This document shows, one piece after another, positions 53,641 to 62,385 of a stretch of 64,000 nucleotides of DNA (positions are counted from its first letter, which is position 1; every line of letters starts with the position of its first letter). The translations under genes and the position numbers were made by a program. Below the pieces are notes generated by a model, which was not told the DNA's origin, did not search any database, and worked only from the letters and a program-made list of their open reading frames with translations. Origin of the DNA: Kitasatospora sp. A2-31 (GTDB lineage Bacteria; Actinomycetota; Actinomycetes; Streptomycetales; Streptomycetaceae); NCBI RefSeq assembly GCF_022288725.1, contig NZ_JAKNTA010000001.1, positions 558,899 through 622,898 of the forward strand, given 5' to 3'.

Positions 53641-54966
53641 TCATGCACGCCGCCGGCCGACCCGCATCGCCGCCACGCCCGCCGCGAGCAGCGCGGCCGA
53701 GAGGCCGAGCATGATCGGCATCCCCTGGGAACCCGTCTCGGCGAGCTCGCCGTGGTGGTGCCCGGACTTGTGCTCCGTGTCCTTGCCGTGCGGCTTGCCC
53801 TGGTGGTCCTTGCCGCCACCGTGGTGACCGCTCGGGTGCTCCTGGCCGGAGGCGTGGTGCACGGGCTTCCCGCCGTGCTCGCCGCCGCCGTGGTGAACAA
53901 CCGTCGAGGGCTTGCCCGCCTGCCCGACGAGGCTGGTCTTGTTCACGTTGTGCGAGGCCTGCTGGTTCTTCTGGCTCTGGGCGTTGGACAGCTTGTTGTC
54001 CTGCGAGGCCGACTGGCTGTTGTGCGCCGCGTTCTGCGCGCTGTTGTGCGCCGAGTTGTTCGAGCTGCTGGCGGCGATGTTGTTCGCGCTGTTGTCGAGG
54101 TTGTTGGTGACGCTGTTCTGCACGACGACGGTCACGCTGACGTGCTGGTCCTGGCCCTGGTTCTGCGCGCCGCTCTGGCTCTGGCCCTGCTCCTGGCCCT
54201 GACCCTGCTGCTGGCCCTGGTTCTGGCCCTGCCCCTGGTTCTGGCCGTTGCTCTGGCCCTGGTTCTGCCCCTGCCCCTGCCCGCCGTGGCCCTCGTGGCC
54301 GCCATGACCCTCGTGGCCCTCGTGGCCCTCGTGACCGCCGTGGTCCTCATGACCACCGTGGCCCTCGTGGCCCTCGTGACCACCATGCCCCTCGTGACCG
54401 CCGTGGCCCTCGTGACCGCCGTGGTCACCGGACTGGCAGTCGCAGTCGGACGGCCCGTGACCGTCGCCGTGGCCCTGCCCGTTCTCGTCGCAGTGCTCGC
54501 CGCCGTGCTCGCCGTGCTCGCCGCCACCGGTCGGCCGGCCCTCGGGGGTCACGAGCTCCGGCGACGCCGAAGCCGCCGGTCGGGTGCGCACGACGCCGTC
54601 CTCGCCCAGCCGGGCCGGCTCGTCCTGCTCCACGGCGTCGCCCTCGGCCGACTCCCACGCCGGGCCGTCGGCCCAGGCGCCCTCGGCCTCGGTGTCGGTG
54701 CCGGTCTCGGCCCGGTGGGCCGGGCGGACCACCGGCGAGGAGTGGATGGTGCTGCGACCGGTGAAGGTCCAGGTACCGGCGGCTGAGCCGGTGTCCTCCT
54801 CGGCCAGGCGCAGGAGGCTGTCGACCCATTCGCCCTGGGCCTCCACGGATTCCGAGGCTGCGCCGTGGTCGACGAGGGGTGAGGCGTAGGCCGTGCCGTC
54901 CGCGCCCCACACGAGGGCGGCCGAGGCCAGTCCGGACAGGACCAGGGTGGTGATTCGAGTACGCAT
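53641..54966 (-). CDS. His- and Gln-rich LAETG cell-wall-anchored surface protein
   Basis: The 441-residue protein has a signal peptide (MRTRITTLVLSGLASAALVW ... AYA) and an acidic N-terminal domain (about 30-140) with no recognised family. Next come a His/Gly/Glu repeat domain with nine HE(G/D)H motifs, a Gln/Gly/Asn-rich repeat (GQNQGQ units) and an Asn/Ser-rich segment (NSVTNNLDNSANNIAASSSNNSAHNS). A second His/Gly-rich tail precedes the sortase signal LAETG at residues 408-412, a hydrophobic helix and RRRA. The His clusters could bind metal ions. The convergent class E sortase gene supports the anchoring. The protein as a whole matches nothing I know. Confidence 0.8.
   Translation of the reverse strand: MRTRITTLVLSGLASAALVWGADGTAYASPLVDHGAASESVEAQGEWVDSLLRLAEEDTGSAAGTWTFTGRSTIHSSPVVRPAHRAETGTDTEAEGAWADGPAWESAEGDAVEQDEPARLGEDGVVRTRPAASASPELVTPEGRPTGGGEHGEHGGEHCDENGQGHGDGHGPSDCDCQSGDHGGHEGHGGHEGHGGHEGHEGHGGHEDHGGHEGHEGHEGHGGHEGHGGQGQGQNQGQSNGQNQGQGQNQGQQQGQGQEQGQSQSGAQNQGQDQHVSVTVVVQNSVTNNLDNSANNIAASSSNNSAHNSAQNAAHNSQSASQDNKLSNAQSQKNQQASHNVNKTSLVGQAGKPSTVVHHGGGEHGGKPVHHASGQEHPSGHHGGGKDHQGKPHGKDTEHKSGHHHGELAETGSQGMPIMLGLSAALLAAGVAAMRVGRRRA
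54283..54425 (-). repeat. Intragenic repeat encoding His-rich HGGHEGH units
   Basis: Short tandem units made of CCGTGGCCCTCGTGA-like words encode repeated HGGHEGH. Copies are in frame but irregular in length, suggesting slippage-driven change. The adjacent stretch 54150-54282 encodes Gln/Gly/Asn repeats in the same way. Confidence 0.7.
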
Positions 54967-54979
54967 GACGCTCCAGGAT

Positions 54980-54996
54980 GATCCGCAAAACGGATC
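54980..54996 (-). promoter_or_regulatory. Inverted repeat in the 5' leader of the LAETG protein gene
   Basis: GATCCG and CGGATC flank CAAAA, giving a 6-5-6 inverted repeat 14-30 bp upstream of the ATG and directly before the ribosome site. It could be an operator or an RNA hairpin that affects translation. Confidence 0.4.
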
Positions 54997-55152
54997 TTCT
55001 GAATACGCCCCTCCGTCATCCGTTCACGGTTCGCACCGCTGGGGTGTAACCGCATCGGCCTAACGAATTAGCGTGCGCGGGGGACGCCGCCCCGGCCCGC
55101 CCCGGCCCACCCGCCACGGCCACCGGAACGGGCGCCCGCCTCCACGAACCAC

Positions 55153-55186
55153 AAGTGGGCTCACTCCGAACGGAGCAAGCCCACTT
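55153..55186 (-). terminator. Terminator after glnA2
   Basis: AAGTGGGCT (55153-55161) pairs with AGCCCACTT (55178-55186), with an inner CTCCG/CGGAG stem separated by a two-base bulge on each side. It lies 17 bp beyond the glnA2 stop on the minus strand. Confidence 0.8.
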
Positions 55187-55202
55187 GGCAGTTGACTGAT
55201 CG

Positions 55203-56564
55203 TCAGAGCACCTGGAGGTTCTTCCGGAGCTCGAACGGCGTGACCTCGGAGCGGTACTCCTCCCACTCCTGGCGCTTGTTGCGCAGGAAGAAGTCGAACA
55301 CGTGCTCGCCGAGCGTCTCGGCGACCAGCTCACTGCGCTGCATCAGGTCGATCGCCTCGCCGAGGTTCTGCGGCATCGGCTGGATGCCGAGGGCGCGGCG
55401 CTCGGAGTCGGTCAGCGCCCAGACGTCGTCGTCGGCGCCGGGCGGGAGCTCGTAGCCCTCCTCGATGCCCTTGAGGCCCGCCGCCAGGGTGACGGCGTAG
55501 GCCAGGTAGGGGTTGCAGCCGGTGTCGAGCGAGCGGACCTCGACCCGGGTGGAGCCCTGCTTGCCGGGCTTGTACATCGGGACGCGGATCAGCGCGGAGC
55601 GGTTGTTGTGGCCCCAGCAGATGTACGACGGGGCCTCGCCACCGGCGCCGGCGGTGCGCTGGGAGCCGCCCCAGATCCGCTTGTACGAGTTGACCCACTG
55701 GTTGGTGACGGCGGCGGTCTCGGCGGCGTGCCGCAGCAGGCCGGCGATGAAGGAGCGGCCGACCTTGGAGAGCTGGTACTCGGCGCCGGACTCGTGGAAG
55801 GCATTGCGGTCGCCCTCGAAGAGTGAGAGGTGGGTGTGCATGCCGGAGCCGGGGTGGTCCGAGAACGGCTTCGGCATGAAGCTGGCGTGCACGCCCTGCT
55901 CCAGCGCGACCTCCTTCATGACCAGACGGAAGGTCATGATGTTGTCGGCGGTGGAGAGCGCGTCGGCGTAGCGCAGGTCGATCTCCTGCTGCCCCGGGGC
56001 GCCCTCGTGGTGGGAGAACTCCACCGAGATACCCATCGACTCCAGCATGGTGATCGCCTGGCGGCGGAAGTCGTGGCCCACACCGCGCGGCGTGTGGTCG
56101 AAGTAGCCGGACTGGTCGGCGGGGATCGGCGGGGTGCCGTCGCCGGGCAGGTTCTTCAGCAGGAAGAACTCGATCTCGGGGTGGGTGTAGAAGGTGAAGC
56201 CCTGCTCCGAGGCCTTCTCCAGGGTGCGCTTGAGCACGAACCGCGGGTCGGCGAAGGACGGCGAGCCGTCCGGCATCAGGATGTCGCAGAACATCCGGGC
56301 CGTGCCCGGCGTCTCCGAGCGCCACGGGAGGATCTGGAAGGTGGTCGGGTCCGGCTTGGCGATCATGTCGGACTCGTAGACCCGGGCGAAGCCCTCGATC
56401 GCCGAGCCGTCGAAGCCGATGCCCTCCTCGAAGGCCTGCTCCAGCTCCGCCGGTGCCACCGCCACGGACTTCAGGAACCCGAGCACGTCGGTGAACCACA
56501 GCCGGACGAAACGGATGTCACGCTCTTCGAGCGTCCGGAGCACGAACTCCTGCTGCTTGCCCAT
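55203..56564 (-). CDS. glnA2: Glutamine synthetase-like protein GlnA2 (probable gamma-glutamylpolyamine synthetase)
   Basis: The 453-residue protein is a glutamine synthetase homolog: GFDGSAIEGFARVYESDM, ATP-site KPFSDHPGSGMHTHLSLF, and NRSALIRVP. It lacks the conserved adenylylation tyrosine; the matching region reads PPGADDDVWALTDSERRALG, so GlnE should not control it. Position next to nadE matches the S. coelicolor gene (GlnA2, SCO2241) reported to glutamylate polyamines, and that role is inferred for this protein. I chose ATG 56564 (MGKQQEFVLRTLEERD); longer in-frame starts lack family similarity. It is divergent from nadE, 152 bp apart. Confidence 0.88.
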   Translation of the reverse strand: MGKQQEFVLRTLEERDIRFVRLWFTDVLGFLKSVAVAPAELEQAFEEGIGFDGSAIEGFARVYESDMIAKPDPTTFQILPWRSETPGTARMFCDILMPDGSPSFADPRFVLKRTLEKASEQGFTFYTHPEIEFFLLKNLPGDGTPPIPADQSGYFDHTPRGVGHDFRRQAITMLESMGISVEFSHHEGAPGQQEIDLRYADALSTADNIMTFRLVMKEVALEQGVHASFMPKPFSDHPGSGMHTHLSLFEGDRNAFHESGAEYQLSKVGRSFIAGLLRHAAETAAVTNQWVNSYKRIWGGSQRTAGAGGEAPSYICWGHNNRSALIRVPMYKPGKQGSTRVEVRSLDTGCNPYLAYAVTLAAGLKGIEEGYELPPGADDDVWALTDSERRALGIQPMPQNLGEAIDLMQRSELVAETLGEHVFDFFLRNKRQEWEEYRSEVTPFELRKNLQVL

Positions 56565-56716
56565 GGGGACAGTCTCACCTCTGCTCTTTACGTTCGTGTT
56601 ACGCCCGGAAACCACCTGGGAGCGCCTGTTCCCCATCATGGCGGATCACCGCCCCGCAGGGCAGTGGTGACCCCCGCCCGGGACATTGCGTCAGATAGAC
56701 GATTACACTCGGGGCC

Positions 56717-58471
56717 ATGCCCAATCTCCGTCTCGCCCTGAGCCAGACCGACCCCTGGGTCGGCGACATCGCCCGCAACAGCGATGAGGTGGTGCGCTGG
56801 ACCAAGCGGGCCGCCGAGGCCGGCGCCCAGCTGGTCGCCTTCCCCGAGATGGCCCTCACCGGGTACCCGGTCGAGGACCTCGCCCTGCGCCGTTCGTTCG
56901 TCGAGGCGTCCCGGTCCGCGCTGGTGGAGCTCGCCGCCCGGCTGGCCGCGGAGGGACTGGGCGAGCTGCCGGTGGTGGTCGGTTACCTCGGCCGCTCCGA
57001 CCAGGCCTCGCCGCGGTTCGGCCGCCCGGCCGGCTCGCCGCAGAACTGCGGCGCCGTGCTCCACCGGGGCGAGGTGGTCACCCGGTTCGCCAAGCACCAC
57101 CTGCCCAACTACGGCGTCTTCGACGAGTACCGCTGGTTCGTCCCCGGCGACCAGCTGCCGGTCCTGCGGCTGCACGGGGTGGACGTCGCGCTCGCGATCT
57201 GCGAGGACATCTGGCAGGACGGCGGCCGGGTCACCGCCGCCCGTGAGGCCGAGGCCGGCCTGCTGCTGGTGATCAACGGCTCCCCGTACGAGCGGAACAA
57301 GGACGACGTCCGGCTGGAGCTGGTCCGCCGCCGCGCCGCCGAGGCGGGCTGCCCGCTGGCGTACGTCAACATGGTCGGCGCCCAGGACGAGCTGGTCTTC
57401 GACGGCGACTCGATCGTCGTCGCCCCGGACGGCGAGGTGCTGGGCCGTTCCCCCCAGTTCGAGGAGCACCTGCTCGTCCTCGACCTGGACCTGCCGGCCG
57501 CCAGCAGCGACCACACCGACGGGCTGCTGCTCAGCGACGGCCTGCACCTGGTCCGCACCGAGCTGGACGGCGAGGCGCGCCCGGCCCCGGCCGAGCCGCT
57601 GCGCGCGGAGGTGGCCCCGCGGGTCTCGGACGAGGCCGAGATCTGGGCCGCGCTGGTCTCCGGCACCCAGGCGTACGTGCGCAAGAACGGCTTCCGCTCG
57701 GTGCTGATCGGCCTCTCCGGCGGCATCGACTCGGCCCTGGTGGCGGCCATCGCGGTGGACGCGATCGGTGCGGAGAACGTCCACTGCGTCTCGATGCCGA
57801 GCCGCTACTCCTCGCAGCACTCCCGGGACGACGCCGCCGAGCTGGCCCGCCGCACCGGGCTGCACTTCCGGACGGTGTCGATCGCCCCGATGTTCGACGC
57901 CTACATGGCGGCCACCGAGCTGACCGGCCTGGCGGAGGAGAACCTGCAGTCCCGGCTGCGCGGCACGCTGCTGATGGCGATCTCCAACCAGGAGGGGCAC
58001 ATCGTGCTCGCGCCCGGCAACAAGAGCGAGCTGGCGGTCGGCTACTCCACGCTGTACGGCGACTCGGTCGGCGCGTTCGGCCCGATCAAGGACGTCTACA
58101 AGTCGCTGATCTTCCGGCTGGCCAACTGGCGGAACGAGGAGGCCGAGCGGCGCGGCGAGGTGCCCCCGATCCCCGAGAACACCATCACCAAGCCGCCGTC
58201 CGCCGAGCTGCGGCCGGACCAGAAGGACACCGACTCGCTGCCCGACTACGACCTGCTGGACACCGTGCTCGACCTCTACGTCGAGGGCGACCAGGGCCGC
58301 GACGCGATCGTGGCCGCGGGCTTCGACCCGGCGGTGGTGGACCGCGTCGTCCGGCTGGTCGACACCGCCGAGTACAAGCGGCGGCAGTACCCGCCGGGCC
58401 CGAAGATCTCGGTCAAGGGCTTCGGCCGGGACCGCCGCCTCCCGATCACCAACCGGTGGCGCCGGGGCTGA
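56717..58471 (+). CDS. nadE: Glutamine-dependent NAD+ synthase
   Basis: This 584-residue enzyme makes NAD+ from deamido-NAD+, ATP and glutamine. The N-terminal nitrilase-type glutaminase domain carries the triad Glu44 (FPEMALTG), Lys126 (AKHHLPNYGVFDE) and Cys162 (AICEDIW). The C-terminal synthetase domain has the ATP loop SGGIDSAL near residue 333, with SMPSRYSSQHS and GNKSELAVGYST. ATG 56717 has no ribosome site; TACACT at 56704-56709 lies seven bases upstream as a possible -10 box, so the mRNA may be leaderless. It is convergent with the following gene, with 13 bp between stops. Confidence 0.95.
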   Translation: MPNLRLALSQTDPWVGDIARNSDEVVRWTKRAAEAGAQLVAFPEMALTGYPVEDLALRRSFVEASRSALVELAARLAAEGLGELPVVVGYLGRSDQASPRFGRPAGSPQNCGAVLHRGEVVTRFAKHHLPNYGVFDEYRWFVPGDQLPVLRLHGVDVALAICEDIWQDGGRVTAAREAEAGLLLVINGSPYERNKDDVRLELVRRRAAEAGCPLAYVNMVGAQDELVFDGDSIVVAPDGEVLGRSPQFEEHLLVLDLDLPAASSDHTDGLLLSDGLHLVRTELDGEARPAPAEPLRAEVAPRVSDEAEIWAALVSGTQAYVRKNGFRSVLIGLSGGIDSALVAAIAVDAIGAENVHCVSMPSRYSSQHSRDDAAELARRTGLHFRTVSIAPMFDAYMAATELTGLAEENLQSRLRGTLLMAISNQEGHIVLAPGNKSELAVGYSTLYGDSVGAFGPIKDVYKSLIFRLANWRNEEAERRGEVPPIPENTITKPPSAELRPDQKDTDSLPDYDLLDTVLDLYVEGDQGRDAIVAAGFDPAVVDRVVRLVDTAEYKRRQYPPGPKISVKGFGRDRRLPITNRWRRG

Positions 58472-58484
58472 ACCCGCGACCGGG

Positions 58485-59693
58485 TCAGTACCGGTAGGTG
58501 GCGGCCACCGCGAGGTGGTCGCTGCCGTCCCGGCCCAGGGTGCGGGAGTCGGTGGGCTTCAGGCCGCCCTTGCTCATGATCTGGTCGATCCGGGCCATCG
58601 GGAAGGACGCCGGCCAGCTGAAGCCGAAGCCGTCGCCGGCCGCGCCCTGGGCCGAGCGCATCTGCGAGGTGATCGGCGCCAGGCTGCGGTCGTTCATGGT
58701 GCCGTTGAGGTCGCCGAGCAGCAGGACCTTCTTCAGCTGCTCCGCCTCGATCGCGTCGCCGAGTGCCTGGGCACTGGCGTCGCGCTGGCTGACGGTGAAG
58801 CCGCCCTCGGCCTTCAGCCGGACCGACGGCAGGTGCGCCACGTACACCGCGACCGGGCCCTGCGGGGTGGCGACCTGGGCGCGGAACGCCCTGGTCCAGC
58901 CCATCTTGATGTCCACCACCGAGACCCCGCTGATCGGGTACTTGGACCAGAGCCCGACGGTGCCCTCGACCGCGTGGTACGGATAGGCGTCGGCCAGGCC
59001 GGTCTCGTAGCCGCGCAGCGGCCTGCCGGCCAGCTCCTGCAGGGCGACGATCTGCGCGCCGGAGTCCTTGAGCAGCTTCACCGTGCCCTGGGCGTCGGTG
59101 TTGGCCGCGGCCACGTTGTGGCTGACCACCGTGAAGTCGCCGGTGCCGCCGCTCTTGTCGCTGAGCAGCCCGCCGAACATGTTGAACCAGATCAGGGTCG
59201 GCAGCAGCAGGGCGACCAGGGCGGTCGCCGAGCGGCGCAGCAGCGCGGGCACCAGCAGCACCGGGACGGCCAGGCCGAGCCAGGGCAGGAAGGTCTCCAG
59301 CAGGCTGCCGAGGTTGCCGACGGTGTTGGGGACGTCGGCGTGCAGGCCCAGCAGGGCCGCGGTGAGCAGGGCGAGGGCGGCGACCGCGAGGCCGCGCCGC
59401 CAGGTGGTGCTGCCCCTGCGGTCCCGGCCCCAGTGCCGCAGGCCCAGGAACCCGCCGCTGCCGGCGCCGGGACCCTCGGGGCGCGAGCCATCGGGGCGGG
59501 GACCCTCGGGGCGGGGACCCTCGGGACGGGGATCCTGGGGGCGGGGACCGTCGGGGCGCGAGCCGTCGGGGCGCGGGTCGGAGCCGCCGTCGGCGCCCGG
59601 GCCGTCAGGACGGGAGCCGGAGCCGCCGTCGGCCGGGCCACTGCCCCCCGCCTCCGGTGCCGCCGTCCGGTCCGTCCTGTCAGCCTTCGCCAT
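58485..59693 (-). CDS. Endonuclease/exonuclease/phosphatase family membrane protein
   Basis: The 402-residue protein has a disordered N-terminus with Arg-Pro-Asp/Glu-Gly repeats (RPDG, RPEG; residues 35-80) and three hydrophobic helices at about 100-185. The C-terminal external domain belongs to the EEP superfamily: FTVVSHNVAAANTD, IVALQEL with the metal-binding Glu, LLLGDLNGTMND with Asp/Asn, and RDGSDHLAVAATYRY with the catalytic Asp-His pair. The substrate could be phospholipid, sugar phosphate or DNA. ATG 59693 follows GGGAG. Confidence 0.85.
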   Translation of the reverse strand: MAKADRTDRTAAPEAGGSGPADGGSGSRPDGPGADGGSDPRPDGSRPDGPRPQDPRPEGPRPEGPRPDGSRPEGPGAGSGGFLGLRHWGRDRRGSTTWRRGLAVAALALLTAALLGLHADVPNTVGNLGSLLETFLPWLGLAVPVLLVPALLRRSATALVALLLPTLIWFNMFGGLLSDKSGGTGDFTVVSHNVAAANTDAQGTVKLLKDSGAQIVALQELAGRPLRGYETGLADAYPYHAVEGTVGLWSKYPISGVSVVDIKMGWTRAFRAQVATPQGPVAVYVAHLPSVRLKAEGGFTVSQRDASAQALGDAIEAEQLKKVLLLGDLNGTMNDRSLAPITSQMRSAQGAAGDGFGFSWPASFPMARIDQIMSKGGLKPTDSRTLGRDGSDHLAVAATYRY

Positions 59694-59914
59694 GCCGTGG
59701 CTCCCGTCGTTCGTGCCGCCTGCCGGTCCGGCGGCCCCGCGACGCCGCCGGCGGGGCGGGCGAGGCGCCGGGCCGGTGCCGGTTCGATCGGATTCCCGGC
59801 TCAGCCTATGCCGGGACAGACGCCGGTCCGGTGGACCGGGTTCCGGCGTGGCCCGCTTTGGTGAGCCACACCACGGCGGGTGCGCCGGGGGCGCGCGGCG
59901 GGAGCGGCGGCCGC

Positions 59915-60544
59915 TCAGCCCCGGGCGGCCGGGCCGCCGAGGCCCTGGAGCAGGGCGTCGACCATCTTGACGGCCAGCGCCGGGTCCTCCAGGTCGGAGT
60001 CGTCCCACAGGACGCTGCGGGCGAGGATCGGGCCGACCAGCAGGTCCCCGACGAGGTCCTCGTCGAGGTCGGAGCGGAGCTCCCCCTCCTCGATGCCACG
60101 GCGGACCAGCTCACGGGCGGCCTGCCGGCGCGGCTTGATCACCCGCTCGCGGTAGGCGGCGTGCAGCTCGGGCGAGCTGTGCATCTGCCCGAGCGCGGCC
60201 TTGAGCACCCAGCGGGAGCGCTTGGCCAGGCCCCGCAGCCGCATGTACTCGATCATGGCGACCAGGTCGCCGCGGACCGATCCGGTGGCGGAGGGCAGCG
60301 GCTCCTCCAGGCGGCTGACCATGTCCACCAGCAGCGCCTCCTTGTTGGGCCAGCGCCGGTAGATGGTGGCCTTGCCGACGCCGGCCGCGGCGGCGATGCC
60401 CTCGATGGTCAGCTCGGGCAGGCTGGTGCCGCCGGCCATCAGCTCCTCGACCGCGGCGAAGATGGCCTGCTCGGCGGCCTCGCTGCGGGGGCGGCCCCGG
60501 CGCGGGGCGGCGCAGTCCGACGCGGTCGTGGTGTCGGTGGTCAT
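59915..60544 (-). CDS. TetR family transcriptional repressor
   Basis: The 209-residue protein has an N-terminal TetR helix-turn-helix (AEQAIFAAVEELMAGGTSLPELTIEGIAAAAGVGKATIYRRWPNKEALLVDMV) and a C-terminal ligand-binding, dimerisation domain with RRQAARELVRRGIEEGELR. ATG 60544 follows GGAG by five bases. It lies downstream of a DHA2-type efflux gene in the same direction, behind a hairpin terminator. It is therefore the likely repressor of that pump, acting on the operator at 62481-62502. Confidence 0.9.
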   Translation of the reverse strand: MTTDTTTASDCAAPRRGRPRSEAAEQAIFAAVEELMAGGTSLPELTIEGIAAAAGVGKATIYRRWPNKEALLVDMVSRLEEPLPSATGSVRGDLVAMIEYMRLRGLAKRSRWVLKAALGQMHSSPELHAAYRERVIKPRRQAARELVRRGIEEGELRSDLDEDLVGDLLVGPILARSVLWDDSDLEDPALAVKMVDALLQGLGGPAARG

Positions 60545-60654
60545 CGCCGCTCCTGTCTGCCCGGCCGCTCGCGTGCACGCGGCGCCGTCTCCCACTCCCG
60601 AACCTCCCGATTGTCGTCCGCGGCCCCGGATCCGGGAAGTCCCGGTACGGCCGC

Positions 60655-60692
60655 GGCCCTGCCCGCACGGACGGATCCGGACGGGCAGGGCC
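60655..60692 (-). terminator. Terminator after the DHA2 transporter gene
   Basis: GGCCCTGCCCG (60655-60665) pairs perfectly with 60682-60692. It separates the transporter from the TetR gene on the minus strand, so the regulator may have its own promoter. Confidence 0.8.
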
Positions 60693-60717
60693 CATTGTCG
60701 CTCAGCGCAGCCGCTGG

Positions 60718-62385
60718 TCAGGCGCGTGCGGGGGCCGCCGGACGGGACTTCCCGGCGGGGTCGGCCGCCTCCTCGGGGCCGGCCTGGCCGGCCTGCGCCG
60801 CGCCGGGCGCACCGCCCTGGCCGCCGGCGCCGCCCGGGCCGGCGGCCGGCACCCGGCCGGGGAGCAGGAACCAGGCCAGCAGCGCGCCGACCACCGTGAT
60901 TCCGGCGGAGAGCCCGGCCACCACGTGCATCGCGTTGATGAAGGAGTCGTTGGCCGGGCCGACCAGCCCGGCGCCCTGCGGGCCGAGCCGCCCGGCGACG
61001 GCCAGGGTGGCCTCCAGGGACTCGCCCGCCTTCTCCCGCAGGCCCTCGGTCGGCAGCGCGTCCAGCTTGTCGGCCATGCCGTCGCGGTAGACGGTGGAGA
61101 GCACCGCACCGAGCACGGCGACCCCGAGCGAGCCGCCGACCTGGCGGAAGGTGTTGTTGATGGCCGAGCCGGCGCCGGCCTTCTCGCGCGGCAGCGAGCC
61201 CATGATGGCGACCGTGACCGGCGGCATGACGTGCGCCATGCCGGTGCCCATCAGCAGGCCGAGCACCACCAGCACCCAGATCGGGGTGTCGGTGTCCAGC
61301 AGCAGGTAGCCGAGGAAGCCGACCGCGATCAGCGCCATGCCGCCGGCGCAGGTGGCCCGGACGCCGAAGCGGTCGACCACCAGCCTGGCCCGCGGGGCGA
61401 ACAGCAGCTGGGCGACGGCCAGCGGCAGCATCAGCACTCCGGCCTGGAGGGCGCTGTAGCCGCGCACGCTCTGGGTGTAGAAGACACCGAAGAACGAGAC
61501 GCCCATGAGGGCGAAGAAGACCACGCCGACGACGGCCACCGAGGCGCTGAAGACCCTGTTGCGGAACCAGGTGACGTCCAGTGCCGGGTGGGCGGTGCGG
61601 CGCTCGAACCAGACGAAGGCGGCCAGCGCCGCGGCGCCGACCAGCATCGGCACCCAGGCCTCGGGGGAGGTGAAGTCGGCGAGCTCGCCACCCTTGATGA
61701 TGCCGAAGATCAGGGAGACCAGGCCGATGATCGAGAGCAGCACGCCGACCGGGTCGAGCCGGCCCGGGTTCGGGTCCTTCGACTCGGGCACCAGCAGCAC
61801 CATCGCGATCAGGGCGATGATCACGATCGGGACGTTGATCAGGAAGACCGAGCCCCACCAGAAGTGCTCGATCAGCACGCCGCCGGTGATCGGGCCGATG
61901 GCGATGGCCAGACCCACCGCGCCGGCCCAGATGCCGATCGCCTTGGGCTGCTCGGCGCGCTCGAAGACGTTCATGATGATGGCCAGCGTGGCCGGCATCG
62001 CCAGCGCGCCGCCGACGCCCATCAGCGCGCGGTAGCCGATCAGTTCGCCGGGCGAGGCGGCCAGCGAGGAGAGCAGCGAGGCGATCCCGAACACCGCCAT
62101 GCCGGCGAGCAGGGCGCGCTTGCGGCCGAACCGGTCGCCGAGCAGGCCGGCCGTGAACAGCAGGCCCGCGAAGACCAGGGTGTAGGAGTTGATCGCCCAT
62201 TCCAGGTCGCTCTGGCTGGCGCCGATGCCGGTGGGCGCCGGGGACGCGATGGTCTTCATCGCGACGTTGAGGATCGAGTTGTCCAGGACGACGACGAGCA
62301 GGGCGAGTACCAGCGTGCCCAGGATCGCCCAGCGGCGGCGATGGATGGCCTCCGGTACCCGTGGTGGCGCGGCTGCAGTGGTCAT
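60718..62385 (-). CDS. DHA2 family MFS drug:H+ antiporter
   Basis: This 555-residue protein with about fourteen transmembrane helices belongs to the DHA2 branch of the major facilitator superfamily. Landmarks are [13 protein letters not shown] in helix 1 (motif D1), [13 protein letters not shown] (motif A) and [14 protein letters not shown] [14 protein letters not shown] (motif C of drug:H+ antiporters). A long external loop and a Pro/Ala-rich C-terminal tail are present. The substrate is unknown, probably hydrophobic toxic compounds. ATG 62385 follows GGGGAGA. Control is likely by the adjacent TetR protein. Confidence 0.92.
   Translation of the reverse strand: MTTAAAPPRVPEAIHRRRWAILGTLVLALLVVVLDNSILNVAMKTIASPAPTGIGASQSDLEWAINSYTLVFAGLLFTAGLLGDRFGRKRALLAGMAVFGIASLLSSLAASPGELIGYRALMGVGGALAMPATLAIIMNVFERAEQPKAIGIWAGAVGLAIAIGPITGGVLIEHFWWGSVFLINVPIVIIALIAMVLLVPESKDPNPGRLDPVGVLLSIIGLVSLIFGIIKGGELADFTSPEAWVPMLVGAAALAAFVWFERRTAHPALDVTWFRNRVFSASVAVVGVVFFALMGVSFFGVFYTQSVRGYSALQAGVLMLPLAVAQLLFAPRARLVVDRFGVRATCAGGMALIAVGFLGYLLLDTDTPIWVLVVLGLLMGTGMAHVMPPVTVAIMGSLPREKAGAGSAINNTFRQVGGSLGVAVLGAVLSTVYRDGMADKLDALPTEGLREKAGESLEATLAVAGRLGPQGAGLVGPANDSFINAMHVVAGLSAGITVVGALLAWFLLPGRVPAAGPGGAGGQGGAPGAAQAGQAGPEEAADPAGKSRPAAPARA

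Noticed and set aside
56598..56612. GlnR-like boxes GTTAC and GAAAC between glnA2 and nadE
   Set aside because: Only five bases separate the boxes, not the required six, and no second pair follows. It may be a degenerate site but does not meet the consensus.
58485..58500. CAGTACCGGTAGG as a third copy of the lpdA/lipA palindrome
   Set aside because: It lies within the coding end of the EEP gene and matches only part of the core.
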